Counted from the first letter of the stretch, positions 34,917-48,889 are shown. The stretch: 64,000 bases of DNA from Orthonyx spaldingii (GCA_013397795.1 VZTJ01005231.1:1-64000), one strand, 5' to 3'. Translations and numbers: made by a program. Notes: a model not told the origin generated them from the sequence alone.

Positions 34917-37900
34917 GCTGTGTGTGTTGAAGCAACTTGGTGTCCCAGAAGGACCATTGTGAAAAGCAACTTTGCTGGGTGTGGATCTAGGTCATAGCTT
35001 GACCAGGCTCTCAGGATCTACTTTTAGACTTTGTATGGAGAGAAAGGCTTTGAATGTTTTTAATCACTTGGCTTCTGAAGCGAAAGCACAGAAGGAAGTG
35101 TTTCCCTTCCGTGTGGAACATGAGCACTTGTTTTTCACCAAAAAACTTGTGTTTTCAAGGATTTTGGCTAACACAAACCAATACCCAGATATCTCTTCAT
35201 ACTCCTTTTCCTGTACAATGGACTCTACAAAGCCTTACACTATGAAAGAAAGGATATTTTTTACCCTGACATTTGAAAAAGCTTTTTCATAATTTTCTTC
35301 AATTATTTGCCTAGAAAAGTTTCAGTAGGCCACTGAAAATGTGAGGCTGGAATTCTTGTTTCATCTTTAAGAACAAGGTTGCTTTGCAATGTCTTTGAAT
35401 AATTTGAGTCCCACCCTAATCCTGTTCAGGACATCTTCTATTTTATATTATTGTACAAATAACAACATGTCAGAAACTTCTGACTTGGACTTCTAAGGGT
35501 GTCTGTTCAAGAGACAGAATCCTTCTTGCACCTTTCCCTTAGGCACATCTTTTGCCTCTGTGCTTCTGCAGAAGTCAAAGGCAGGCATGGCTGACTGTCT
35601 GCTGGGACTCTGCACGGCAACAGTGGGTGTTGCTGCTGCAGGTCTTAATTGCCGTTAAGTCATTGGTTTATTTTTTTGGTGATAAATAATCATAACTAGT
35701 GTATAAATATCTAGTTGTTCTGCACTGAATTCGGAGCTTCTGTCCAAATGTTTGCATAATGAGAGATGAAAAAAAGTATTGGAGCACCTTTTATTTTCCA
35801 GACTGAGAAGATTTTTAAAAAATTGTAAATTTTGTGTTCAGTGTCATACTTCAGCACAGCTTGAGCAAAATTTCACATTTTAAGTAAGGGGGATTTGGTG
35901 TTTTTGGACTCTAGTAGCAGAAGTGTATGGAGGATGGACCTAGCTTAGAAATTTGCTATGAATCTGGAGATAGAAACTGGCTTATCCTCTGAGACACGCT
36001 CCATATATGCAGAATCTATCTGAATAAATGAGCCCCTTACTTAACTGGGAACGTACTGTATATTCCATCTGCAGACTGAATGATTGCTCCATTTCAAGCC
36101 TCCTGACTCCCATGGAGCCATCTGGTACATGCTAGTTTGTACGAATAGGTGAGGATTCCTGCTAACACAACAGTCTTCAGCTAGGCAGAGTGCTGATATT
36201 TAGCACTCTGCTTCACATCTGTGCACAAAGCCGTAACAAAAACCCCAACATTTTCTGTGTTTAATATTTAAATGAACCTTCCTTTTTCTCCTGGAAAACC
36301 AGTTGGGACAGGAACAATTAAAGCAATTACATCAGAAAATGAGTTGAGCTATTAATACATCCAACTAAGCAGAGATCTCCTGTTATGTGGCATTGTGAAT
36401 TTTTATTTTTTTACCCATTGGTTGTTTAGGGCTGAGTGGGGAGGAAGGTGGGAGAGGAGAAGGTATGTGTCATATAGATATTTCAATATAATTTTGAGAT
36501 ATTGTCAGAAAACTAAGTTAATGGACATAATTCATGCCTGTAGGCAGCAGTGGGCTGGTCATAGGACTTACCAATAGGTATGTAAAGGTCGTGGCACAAC
36601 ACCACAAAGAAGGTGCCTTTGTGGTAGATGAGTCACTTCAAAGGGTTTCAGTGAAAGCAGACAGCAAGGTGGATGGGGCAGAAGGGGAAATGGTCTAAAA
36701 TCCAAAGGCTGCCTGCATACTCACACTGTTTTATTCTCTGGCACAGAGATCCACAGATATATTTAAGAAGCCTAATATGTGGCTGGAGAGACCTGTGTGC
36801 TCTTTGGCAATTAAAAAAGAATAGAGACATTAGATCCCATGTTCCCCTCAGACCCTGCTCAGGGTTCTGAAGGGAAGGAGGTCAAAAGGACCTTGCAGCT
36901 GCTGTGTGGAAAGTGATGCTACCCTGAGCTGAACAGAGATAACCCTCATGCCTCTGGTACTTGTAGGGAAGTCTCAGCTCAGAAAAGTTCTACTAAGTCT
37001 TGCTCTCCTCAGATGTTTTGCTGAGTGTAGGTTACTTAAGACTTCTGCTTAATCTGGACTGACATTTGCATCCGTAGCAGACACCTATATGGTTTTAGTT
37101 TGACTGTATTCAATTATTTATTTCAGCAACAAAAATAATGATGGATCTTTCCAATGTAAGTGCCTTTTTTCAGCCTTTTGAGCTAGCTCTAGCTTCTGTT
37201 GCATCTTGACTAAATGGGAGTCAGCGCGGATGGTGCCAAGACTCATATTCGCTCATACCATGGTGAATACACGGTTTAGCAGTGCAGGATTGGGTCTGTG
37301 CAGATTCTTGTGATTCATGTCACTGCAATCTCACTTTGTTTTGGTAAATGTTACCCCTCAGACATGGGATCTCTTACAAACTGGGATCTGTGCTCACATG
37401 CCTGCTGCAAAATACAGCCTGCTAAAAACGGCTGTAAGAAGCTCCCTTTGTCTGGTTGGGGTTCTTCACTTAAGTGCTTGTGGTGCCTGATTAAATTAGT
37501 AATCAGAGATATAGTCATGCTATTTTGTGACTCTGAGAGCCTTGATTGTGGATTATATTTACACACTGCAATTTCTTTCTAAATGGCGCTCTTTGTATTC
37601 AAGGACTTTAAGAGTCTTTCAGCCTGTGCTAAAATCCAGTTTGCTATATAGACTAGTTCTTGCTGTGGTGCCAAGTTCTTGGTCAGGCATGCTGTGTAAA
37701 ACAGTTTTTCATTTGCACAATAAATATGGCTATGTAAGAGTTCATGTGTGGTGCAGTGGTTTTGCTGACCCTGTACACTAAAAAACTGCAGGATGGCAGG
37801 CTGGCGGATGCATTGAATGCCTTCATGTTGTGTTGCCTCAAAAAACCGGAGTTTCCTTTTTTTGTCAAAACAGGGATTGGCTTGAACCAAAGCCACATAA

Positions 37901-40900
37901 ATGGTACCAGCAAACTTTGTGGTATTTAAAATCTCTGCATGCATCCATACCCTGTGGCCTATCCCTGGTAAAAACAATAGGGCTGGAAAGTCAGGCAGCC
38001 CTTACAGAATATTTTGTTGTGTTTAAAATCCACAATGTATGCTAAGACAGTGGCTCTGTCACATGCATGTATGTAGCAGGGGCAGGCAGGAGGAGATCTG
38101 ACTGCTCTGCTGATTTTGAGGCTCCAGAGCCGTTCAGGTGAATCCTTTGGTTGGAAGTCCCTATTTAAAGTTTCTTCTTGTCCTGTTCAGAACAGAGACA
38201 GGAAAACTCATCTTCTGCCTTAACCAGCTGTATTCACTTGCAACAGTGTGCAGGGAAAATGAGGACGACTCGGCCTGCCATGACAGGGTGCTTCAGTATG
38301 AAGAAAACCTTGGGCCAGGCTGTGGTTTGAATTATCTCAGAGTGGGTCCTGTCACTGTGGGCCCTAGGCACTTAGGGCTTTCTCTAGGCATGGGCAGAAA
38401 TTTCACCCAGGGTCTGAGGAAGCTTTTGCAGGATGGATTTTCTTGCTTGTTTTGCTTTGTTTTGGTTTGGTCCCCCCCCTCCCCCCTTCTGGAAACGAAT
38501 GTGTTTTCATGAAAAAACTCATACTTTCTTCTCTGGTGAAATTTGATTCAAGCTGTGAAAAATTCCTGATCATCTTTAGTGGGCACTGTGTGGGTTTTTT
38601 TTTTTTAGGTGACTTTTACTAGCAGTACAGTTTATTTGAGTATCTTACATTGATACTAACACGAAGGTCCTGTTTATAAATGCATCAGTGGGGTTAAAAC
38701 AAGTATTGCTATTTCTTGTTTTACTACCCTGCTGAAGTAGTACTTCAAATCTCTGTGCCTTAATTTTCCTTCTCTCATTACTTGCCTTCTCCATAAAAAT
38801 TCTTTGGAACTAGATTTTTATCACTTGTGCTAGGAAACGGAACTCTGATCTCACTTGGATCTTTGTATTGCTATAATGTAAATAATACTCTATTTAATGG
38901 AATACCTTTAATACTTATTTTGAGGTATCTTACTGGCTACAGTAGCCATTGAACCTATTAGAATGGTGAAGCCTTTGGATGAATTAACAGACCAGATGAA
39001 CAGATACAACTTACGCACTTACAACTAAATTCACTCTTTCCAGAAAATTAGAGTACCATCTTGCAGATTGTTGGAATGATGCTGCCTAATGGCATATTCC
39101 TTCTGCCACAGAACAGTTGCAAATCACTCCCTAGTGAACTGAAGAGTCCTACAGGATAGCAAATGGATCAGGAATGCCTCTGGAGAGAACTCTCTTTGAG
39201 TTCAGGGGGTTTCTGTTCAAACAGCTGGAGCTGCACTTGTCTCTCGTGTTTCCTCTTTCAGCATAGATGTGCCTACAGGCTTGTTGAAACAACCTGCTAG
39301 GACAAAAAGCAATCCACCCTTGCATGGTGGCAGCTGTACTCACTGTGACATTGTGCCTCTAAGAAGGCTCCTATCCCCATTCCTGGCCAACAGTAGGCTC
39401 TTGGTGAAGAGTGTGAGAAGAGTGACATGGGCATGGTGATACACGTCTGAACACCCTCTGGTTGCTCCATGGCTCTTCACCATGGCTAGTCACAGCTCAA
39501 GCTGGTGCAGGGACCTGCCAGTGTGAAGGTAGACATTGGTGGGATGTGTAAATCCAGAGCCAAGCCTGAAGGGAGGGGAGGGCAAGGAGGCACACACTGA
39601 CATGAAGAAGAATGGGTGTCCGCCAGGCATGCTGAAGCTTGCCTGAGACATTATTTAACAGTCGGCTCCATCTACCTGGAACGTGCTGTCTCCAATACAG
39701 TCCTGCCTGATCACACCCAAACCAGCCTTTGTTCTTCAATAGCTATTCAAATGCACTGGCTATCATGTCTGGTTTTGCTATTGGTTCTTCTTAGTAAGTC
39801 ATCTTTAGTGATCTCACCCTTCATGGGAGAAATGTGACTGTTAGGATTTGGTCTCTGTTAGGTGTTTGATTTGGGGTCTCCCTGATCTTGGATTAATGTT
39901 CCCTGAATTGCAGAGGCTACTGCCTACCCTCCAGCATAATTTAGGAACAGAAAAATATGGCACATAGGTGCAATCACACCCATCCCTTTTATTGGTATAT
40001 ACAGCCTAGCTGTGATCCTGAAGGAGCCTGTTCCTGGGGGCTCCGTGTGTTGTTTAGTGTTAATGGCAAGTCATAAAATCTTAACCCAGGCTTCCTCCTG
40101 AGCCTGAGTGCCTCTGCTGGTAGCCTGCTGCTCTTGCTCCAGGCTCTTTCGCTTCACGCATTCAAAAGCTTTTATTTTATTTGGATGGATTTAATGGGAC
40201 TCACCTGTTTTAACTGCCAAGCTAAGTCAGCAAAATAACTTTGAATCTCTATGAAAATTTCTCCTAGTCTCCTGCAATCACTGGATTAGAGTTCCCCTCC
40301 CCAAAATGTTAACATCCCTTCCCTGCCACTAGAGAAAACCCAAAGCCCTCCAAACCATCAGTGCAAGAACTAAAGCTGTCGCAGTCATACAGTTTCCATA
40401 GGTAGCACCTTTCATGTTGGTTAATGAACTTTTTGAGGGCCTTTTTACTGTGGCAGTAGAATTGCTTGGTGGCTTGTGTGGAACAAGTAAAATGGGACTA
40501 AAATTGTGACTGCAAAAGTTTAAAGGAATACAGTTACTGTGTGTTTGTTAATTTCATCTTTGCAGGAGGATAGCAGCTGCTTTTCTTTTCTTTTTTAACA
40601 GATGGAGTGATTTCTCATGTAGTGTTACAGTAATGACCAACGTGACACAGAAGGAAAATTCTGTGACAATATGGTGAGCAAGATCTTATTGACAGCTCCA
40701 CTTGGTTGTAATTTGTAAGCTCTATATTGTTGCTCTATTCTTTTTTTTCTCCCCCCACCTCCCAAATGCTGCCTGTCTTTTCTGCCATATAGAATTAGAT
40801 TTCAAGCTGAATCAAACAGTTTAATTTGAAGGACTCTTAGCTAAAAGCTGTTCAAAATGTTCACGAGAGTTTACACCCCATCATAAGTTTAAAAAAAATT

Positions 40901-42347
40901 AAAAAAAATAAAAGCATTGGATTACGAAACGATGGTGTGAAAATTATCCCATATTTAATGTCTCTATTGAGACAGCTGCCTTGATTTCTTCTGTAGCAGC
41001 TGATACCTTCTCAAGGAAGGGAATTTCCCCCTTTGCACAAGGAAACTTAGCCCAAGTGTGAAGGAGGGCACAGCCCAAGTGTGGACCATGAGTGACCAGA
41101 GAGTAGTGCTTGTAACCAGCCCTATGACTAAACAGTGTGCAGGAGCTGGAAATAAGCCCAAGGACATGATTGCCAACCAAAATCTGTGACTTCTGCCATG
41201 CATAGAGGTGCTCGGAGCAAATGCCACCATCCATTTGTAGAGGAGCAGAAAATCTACCTGGAGACCCCCACCCACAGCCCCTCTTTTGCAAGACAGCATT
41301 AACTTTGTCACTGTATACATTTCTCTGTTAGGTAAAGGGCGTTAAAAGTCCCCATAAGCTTCTCAGCTACCTTTATGGGGAAGAAGTCACAAGGTAATCT
41401 ATTTAGGGGATAGATAGGATGTTCTAGTCTTTCTCTGATTCTATTTAATTTGAAACTTGAAAAAATAAAAGAAGTATGTATGTTAGCTTGGTACTAGCAA
41501 AGTAAAAAGTACAGTGGAAATATATTTTTTAAGGGAACATTGCAAAATAACAGAGATGCTATTTTTTCCATGGATGATAAGGAAGATAGATGGATTCAGC
41601 AACAGTGTAAAGCAAAACTGCACGGACTATCAGGGCAGTATAAGGACAGGTGAAGCCTGCATGTGCTGCAATCCTGACCTTCTCTGTGCCTGTCTGAGGT
41701 TCTATAATCATGCTTGCTCCTGAACACTGTGGACTGGCAAATTCTGCTCTTGGAAACAGTTCCCTAAAAAATAATCCCAAGGGTTGGTTTTTATGCTTGC
41801 TACCAAATGCCACTGGCTCTAACAATCCTATTGCACAATGTGTACGGTGCTAACACAGCCATTTCTTTATAACAGGGAGAAACACCCCTAAGAGAGACAT
41901 TTGCCTTTACAGTTCATAAATGGGACTTAACTTTTTGTGTCTCTTACACACACAAAATGAGGCTTTTTTGATCTCTATAGTAGATTTATCTTTAATTTCT
42001 GGAATTAGTGGAAACTTGTGATTGTATTTTTCAGAAGGTTAGTTAGAATAGGGGAAGATTAGACTGATTCTTTATTTCGCATTAACTGCCTTTAAAATTT
42101 CTCCAAGTGAAGGGCTACCAGCCTGCTGCTCAGTGACTAATAAATTTGATTCATCCTCACTCCCCACAGGGTTATCCTCCTTCTTACTAATGTTTGACAT
42201 TTTACATTTTAATTAAAATCACCCTCCAAGCAGCAAACCACTAAGAGAGTGACAGATATTCCTACTGCAACAAGATAGAAGAAAAAGGGCAATTTGCTAA
42301 CTGTATCTTCAGTAGTGCCTCTCACTTATTTGCTACACGAGCACTTA

Positions 42348-42349
<2 letters not shown>
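34917..42349. other. Unique non-coding DNA, no gene seen
   Basis: Over 7.4 kb I see no gene or recognised transposon. Minor items are a 10-bp-arm hairpin at 36185-36211, an AT-rich enhancer-like stretch at 36240-36370, a C-rich tract (C8-T-C6) at 38473-38487 and a 10-bp direct repeat CCCAAGTGTG near 41051 and 41072. Frames at 37579-37977, 38138-38512 and 40944-41320 match nothing known. Confidence 0.45.
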
Positions 42350-42387
<38 letters not shown>

Positions 42388-42388
42388 C
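42350..42388. repeat. (TG)n microsatellite with (AG)n end
   Basis: About 15 TG units are followed by four AG units. Such compound dinucleotide arrays are common in vertebrate DNA and tend to be length-polymorphic. Confidence 0.95.
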
Positions 42389-42525
42389 AAGGCAATGCCT
42401 ATCTTAACATTCAGGGTGCTTCCAGTGTCTGAAGACAGTATCTTTTAATGTCTGCATTCCAGTAGAAGCAACTGGGACTGAGGAGTAGCAGTGCCGATTT
42501 GATGCTATACAAGCATGTATATCCT

Positions 42526-42568
42526 TCCCTCCTCTTAGGCTACAAGTTGTGTAGCCTAAGAGAAGGGA
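42526..42568. repeat. 18-bp-arm inverted repeat (hairpin)
   Basis: The left arm 42526-42543 and right arm 42551-42568 are complementary at 17 of 18 positions, around a 7-base loop AAGTTGT. The inner twelve pairs (CTCTTAGGCTAC and its complement) are perfect. The structure is shorter than a typical microRNA precursor and has no visible transposon on either side. It could be a chance hairpin, a regulatory RNA fold or a footprint of a palindromic insertion. Confidence 0.7.
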
Positions 42569-45500
42569 GAAAGGGCAAAGAAGAGCGAAGTAACTCTAAG
42601 CTTTGAAAGCAATTGTGATAAAAATACTGCAGATTGCCTTATCTGGCTGATGGCTGCCCCAGTCATTGCTGAGGGGCTGGTTTTGTGGGACTTCCTTGCA
42701 GAGAGGAGCAGAATGGCGATGGTTGGTGGATAAACCTGGTGGACAGGTGTAGAGAGGGTGTGTGTGTAAAGACCTGTATTAGTCAGCACATGAAAAGATC
42801 AGAAGAAGCTGAAGAGCAGGCAGCAAAGCTCATGTCGGTGGCAACATGGAGGAGATATTTGATGGGGGATGAAGCAAGAGGCTGGAGTGCATACGAAAGG
42901 TGTGAGGTGCATAAAGCTGGAGATCAACATTGCAATGTGCTTAGAAGAAAGAGGAGGTGATGCCACTGCAAAGGATCGATATCCCTTACAGAGGTGAGTC
43001 TGTAGACCTCAAGAGGGGAAGTAACAAGTGCTTTGATTATTTGAACAGAAAAAAGGAAGACCTGAAAATAGAGCAATGGGATTTCTTTAACTGCTCTGTA
43101 TACATAAGTCAGAGAAAAGATAATCTGTGGAAGTTGCCTCTAGTGTACAGAGCTTGATGACAAGATGATGGTAGAGCCAAAGAAACAAGGATGGATGCAG
43201 ACAGAGGGACAGAGAAATGCTGTAAATATATTGATGAATTGTTGCCTGACTCTGTATGGAGAGACAGGAGGGAAAGGCATTGATCTACTGCCTTAGGAAC
43301 AAGCATGAAACCCAGAACGAACCCATCTGCTTATGACTCTTATCTACCTTTGACAGAGAACTCTGGTTAGACATGTCTAGGTGTTCATGACAAACCAATT
43401 ATTTTTTAGATAGCAGTGGATGGACATGTACAATGTTAAAAATTTCATCTTTCCTCATGCAGTCTAAGTGGATAAGTTGTGAGAGGGCAGTGACAAAGCC
43501 TACATCTCACTTGTTTCTAACCCAATGCACCATCTTCATGATTCTCACTGGTGTCTCTTCCTCCATCTCAAACAAAACAACAAAAAATATTTTTCTTGTA
43601 TGTACCGAGTCTACTGGTATTTAGAATTTGATTTCAAATGTCTTTAGAAAAGAGGAGTGCAGGAAGATCTTGTAAAATTACTGCAAGGCTTGTCTGGGCC
43701 TTTCTGAATTATGATATGAAACCCAAAGGAATAGCGGAGAAATGACAGCTCCCTTTCATGTGATATTCTGGCTGCCCTTAGGAGATGAACAGTGGAATAT
43801 GCGACTTCTGAAGAGAAATATATTGAATAAAGAAGAAGGTGGCTTAGATATATTAGTATGAATTTATACGGAGAAAGGGAGAAAGCTGTAAGGCAGACGG
43901 CAAGGTTTTGCATTCACTACTCGTTTCTCCTCCCTTCTGGAACAAACAAGTCAGAGAAAGATGGTAGTTCCTCTTGAACAGCTTAAATGGTCTGCATTTC
44001 AGCATCACCAAAACCAATCAAGTGGGATGGACTGGTCTCCTGTAACTCCAGGGAGAGACCTGTTTTTGGTTTGCTAGAACAGCTGCTGGATAACACAACC
44101 TCTGTGTCATGTCCTCTTGGAAATAACAGCTTGGTGAATAGAAGTTGCTCTGAGAAATAGTGTTTGTGTCTCCTCATGACTTGGTCCTTAGGAGGCAATT
44201 AACAAAAAATGGTAGAGGTGCCCCCTCCCATCCCAACATCTCAATTTTTTGTGGAGGAAGCTCTTGTGTCAGCCCTGGTAGAACCGCCTTGGCTTTCTGA
44301 GTGCCATTGCTGGGTGTCTTTGTGTGGTTATGATGGAGAGGATCCTGGCTGTTTTCAGAAACAAGTTTCTTTGAAAACTGCAAGGGTGTATGGATGCTTT
44401 GTCAGAGTTTTTGAGTGCATACACGTATGTGAAAATAGGAAGCAGACACCAAGTCTCTGGAAAACAGGTGCAGTGCTGTAAAAATTCTTACCCTTCATCA
44501 GCCATTCCTCAGACATGTTGAGTCATAGGCTAGTCTACAGAGGCATGTGGAAGGAAAGAAACCCAAGCTAGCTAAATGATCTGAATTTAAAGTGGACTGA
44601 TTAAATTCCATTAAATCCCTGTGTAGATGTCCTTGTTCAGAATTAAGGTAAAGTAAAATAAGTCTCATAAAGGCCAAGTTAATTCTGAAGGAGAATACAT
44701 ACACAGAGATTTAATGCGTTTTTAACTAATCCATTTTAGCAGTTAATTCAGATTAACTGTACTTTTCCTCTCTGGCAAAGCCCTTCAAAGGAAAAAGATA
44801 TGGCAAAACACCATTATGTGCAGTGCAATGTTTTTAAACATCCTAACTCTTGATTCCAAAGCAGGTAACTGGTGCCACAGCACTCATGTATTGAATGGCT
44901 GCATGCAGACCTACATGTGTTGGTGCTGTCGGAGGGGATAGTGGTCTTGGGAAGGACTTGCTAAGAGCATCCTTGCTTCCAGGAAGGTGCTTTGAGAAAT
45001 GCTGAAGCATGCTGTCAAGACCCTCGCTAACCTGCTGCTACAAGGAATTTTGATCATTAATGAGATGTCTGTGCTAGCAAAATGAATCCTCCTCACAATG
45101 AGCGTGGAGTCAGCTGATACCTGTGTCTGCCCATTGTTTGTGTGCCAGAGATGCAGGATGCAGTGTGAATCTTAATGGTTTCCCTCCTACCTGGAGTGAT
45201 GTATTCTTGGGCCAAATCCTGTCTTCACTCTTTTGTGTAAACAAAGCATTGCTTAGCCCTGTGCAGTCTCTAGTTTTAAAAGTCAAAACCCGGACTTTAA
45301 GCTTCACTATTGATTTTAAAAGTATATTGCAAACAACAACTTAAAAGGAAATGGGAGATTATGAATAAATAATAAGGTGCATAGGTGTACAGGGAAAATA
45401 CAACAGTCCTTAAATATAGTTAAGAATTCAGTTGTACAGTAAAAAGAAAGGGCATAAAAATGTAGATGACTAAAGCAATATGTGTGCAGAGGAATAATAA

Positions 45501-46130
45501 TATACCATGAATTAAAATATGCAAGTATTGGGGACTAAATTGCTTTTACTACTCTATACATTTTTTAAAGTACCTAGAGGCCTCCAGGTATGAGTGCTGA
45601 AATAAAAATATTATTATTACGGATTTTGGGGGGCAGATGAGTTGGAACTCAAGGATGTCTCCTGTGCCTTAGCTCTATTACTTGTGGTTAAACACATTGG
45701 GCCAAATTTATCCCTGGCCTGCTATATTTACTGTTGAAAGTACTTTGAAAAAACATATTAAAGCTATATGTAAAAAAGCACTGAATTTTGAGCAGTCATT
45801 TAAGGCTAGGCAATAAAATCAAAGACATTCTCTCAGGTCAGTTTACTTTTGGGTGAGGGGAGCAATTGCTCAGCCACATTGGTCTGGTGAATGTGACACA
45901 ACAGTGCTTGAAAAGATACGGTGGCAAAATAATGGCTCCGTGTGGGATAAATGCTAATGCTAATCACTGGCTAGGCTATTTCTCGGTTTTTACTCATGGA
46001 TTTTATCCTAATTTTTTTCACTGATTATTATTCTGCCTCGGTGACCACCAAGGTAACTTTTTGCCCTGTTTCACAGGGAAATTTGAGGCCAACTTTTTCT
46101 GCTGCACTATGGAGTTCATATAAGAAAATT
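42569..46130. other. Unique non-coding DNA, no gene seen
   Basis: No gene or repeat family is recognised. The piece 44630-44830 is AT-rich and of complex texture (several TTAATT-like words) and could be conserved. Around 45900-46020 the string ATGCTAATGCTAATC is a short internal duplication. Confidence 0.45.
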
Positions 46131-46445
46131 TTTCATAGAACTGCTTAAGTTGAAAAAGACTTCTAAGACCATCAAATCCAACCATTAACCTAACACTGCC
46201 AAGTCCGTCACTAAACCATGTCCCTCAAGGCCACAAATACATGTCTTTTAAAGACCTCAAGGGATAGTGACTCAATCATTTATCTGGACAGCCTCTGTCA
46301 GTACTTGACAACCCTTTCCGAGAGTTTTTTTCCCCCTAAGATTTAATCTAAATGTCTCCTGGAATAACTTGAGGCCATTTCCTCTTGTCCTATACTGGCA
46401 CTTGGGAGATGAGACCACCCTCCACCTGGCTACAACCCACAGAAA
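46131..46445 (-). mobile_element. CR1 LINE 3'-end fragment
   Basis: This is a CR1 3' end inserted in reverse. On the plus strand it begins near 46131 with TTTCATAGAACTGC, the complement of the element's terminal repeat. GAAAAAGACTTCTAAGACCA and CAAATCCAACCATTAACCTA follow, the complement of the 3' UTR. The complement of the C-terminal end of the reverse transcriptase ORF comes next, up to about 46445. The copy is 5'-truncated, carries many substitutions and has no intact frame. It may extend slightly further right, where similarity fades. Confidence 0.88.
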
Positions 46446-46649
46446 GGAGCTGGCATGGTGGGGCTCAGTGTGGCCTTTGCTTAGCATTTGTGCAAGCAGC
46501 TTTTGCAAGCATGCCAGCTGCTGCAGTGTAAACCTTCACACCTGAGTGGAAGAGGATGTGGTGCAGGGCTGAGCCACAGCACCCAAATCAGCACTGCTGA
46601 GTACCCAGAGAGAGAAATGGTCAAGGACAGAGCCGGAAACCAGGAGTGG

Positions 46650-46679
46650 TCATTATGGTCACCAGGGTGACCATAATGA
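46650..46679. repeat. Perfect 14-bp-arm palindrome, 2-bp spacer
   Basis: The arms TCATTATGGTCACC (46650-46663) and GGTGACCATAATGA (46666-46679) are exact reverse complements separated by AG. The inner part contains TGGTCA and TGACCA, nuclear-receptor-like half-sites in inverted orientation with six bases between them. Either the symmetry reflects a dimeric binding site or it arose as a small inverted duplication. A binding role is an inference. Confidence 0.85.
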
Positions 46680-48889
46680 AGTTATCACATAAAAACTCTG
46701 GCAAGAGGCTGACCTTGTCCATGGCAGGCAGCAGAGTTGGAAGAGGTCATGCTCCCAGCCTTTTCTCTCCCTGGAGGAGCAAGGAACCGCACATGGCCAC
46801 TTTGAGGCTTCATCCTATTTTTGTCCCCTTCATGTAAATGCTGTACTCTACAAAGAAGGAGAAGGGAGGGTTCAGTCTTGTCTGCTTCTGGTTTACCGCT
46901 GTGCTACATCAAGATTTGTGTGTGTATGAGACTTAAAAGCTGTGTAGTGAGTTAATCGGGTGCATATATGAACAGGTATCTGTCTTTTCTAGATGCTCTC
47001 TGATGTGTTGACACAGAGTACTTGCCTTTTGCCTTTTATTTCTATTTCTGGTAGTTGAAAATACCCCACTAGTTGCCAGGCAAGCAGCTTGTACCTCATA
47101 TGGCTTGGGTTTGTTATCCTGTACTTTCCTGTGGGGAGAGGCTCTTGACCTCAGTGCAGAGGCTGCGTTTTTATCAGCAAAATATCTTCAATGTGCAAAC
47201 GGTGTGAGGGCAAGCACAGTTTTCTGTTTCCTTTCAAGTATAGGGATCACCCAGGCTAAAAGGATTGAGATGTTTCCAGAAGCACACATACATTTCTGTG
47301 ATGGCTGCTGTGGCTTCTGGGAGGTTTGAGTCCAGTGGATGATGCCCTGCTGTGCTGCTTTGGCACAAGATGCCTGCCAGAAGTCAGTCCACTCCTAGCG
47401 AGATCAAGGTAGAGCTGCCACTGATTTTTAAGGCTGCATGGCTACAGACTAGAGCAGATGTGAAAATCATTCCTAGGGATCATGCTTTTTTTTTTGGTTA
47501 CAAATGTAAAAATAAGGTTATCCTCTCAGAAAGACAATTTAAGCCCCTCTCATTCTTCATGCTGAGCAAAGCTCTTTCTTATCATATCCTTTTCTTAATC
47601 GCTGTTTCCTGAACAGAGGTAGCTGAATATGGGGGAGCAGGGCTATCTATATTTTGACTGTGTAGCACTGCAATTTTGTTACGACTATGGATCAGGCAAT
47701 TGAATCAATAGAAGAAAAAATTATCCAAGGTTTCCACTCAAAACTCAGTGACACAAAAAGAACAACTCTCCATCACCTCGAGGTCTGAGCATGTCCTCTC
47801 TCCAGTGACGCAATCAATATAATTACTTTCTCCCAGGTGAAAATGTTCCTAAAAGCGAGGAACAGCAGACAGAGCAAACTGTGCTGATGACCCAGTTTGA
47901 GTGCTGGCCTCATCTGCACAGTAGTGCCACACTGGTGCTGTGAAAATGCAGGTTCAAATGCAACATTGCTGCCCGTGCCGGGGGGTCTTGAATGCCTCTG
48001 CTCTGCTGCTCACAGTGAGAGAGGAGCCAGGACTGACACCCTTCAGTATGGCAGCACAAGGTCAGCTGAGGCCCTCTGTACTGTGACAGGATTCTCGAAA
48101 TAAACCCTGCAAATGGCTTTTGGGGAACCCACTGCCCATACTGAGGGACTCCTGGCCTGTGCAGGCTCTTCCCTGCCATCCGTCCTCTTGGTCATCCTCC
48201 AATGGCACAGACATAATGAGCTCACATCTCGGTTCGATAGTTCTGTCCCTGTGGTTGTTCCTTGCACTGAAGTCTGTCTTTCTGCTCCTGTTGCTGTTCC
48301 ACAAAAGGACAAGTGATGTTTTGCCCATTCCATGGGTGGGTTGTGAAGACGTAGAGCAGTTTGGAGGAGATAAGTCCTGCAGGCTCCTATTTTGCAGAGC
48401 TGTGTGCCTCACCCTGGATTTGAAGCACTGAGATCTGCCAGCCACTTTTCCAAGTCAGGGGCCCAAAGCATCTGCCTGGAGTGGGTCTGACACATCTTAA
48501 GCATGGTGCTGGGGAGATAAATGTGACAAAGGGAGAAGAAAAAGCAATACCACCTCGCTTTTTCCCATCTCCTTTTTTTCAAATGGTAGGTTTTGCTCTC
48601 TTCCTGTTGCAGAGGTAGTGGAGGGCAGCAGCGGTGTGCCCAGGCTGCCTCTGGGGTCATGGCAGCTGCTGTGACTAAAGGGGAGCGTGGTGGGCTGGCT
48701 GGATCAGAGAGTGTGCTTGCAGGAGGAAGCAAAAGTTTACACTTGTGAGAGCAAAGTGTAGAAGCATGGGATTGGAGAACACTGGGTGCTGCCATACAAG
48801 CACCATAGCCCCAAGTCTAATGGGTAATAGAGTCATTAATTCTGCTGATTAACTTGGCCTTGGGGTTCATGGAAATGACATCCACATCC

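Noticed and set aside
37745..37830. GGTGCAGTGG A-box-like word suggesting a tRNA-derived element
   Set aside because: The downstream B-box candidate matches only about 7 of 11 positions and no tRNA stems form.
38750..38790. CTCTGTGCCTTAATTTTCCT, reminiscent of a MIR element core
   Set aside because: The match is short and lacks the flanking MIR core and tRNA-like head.
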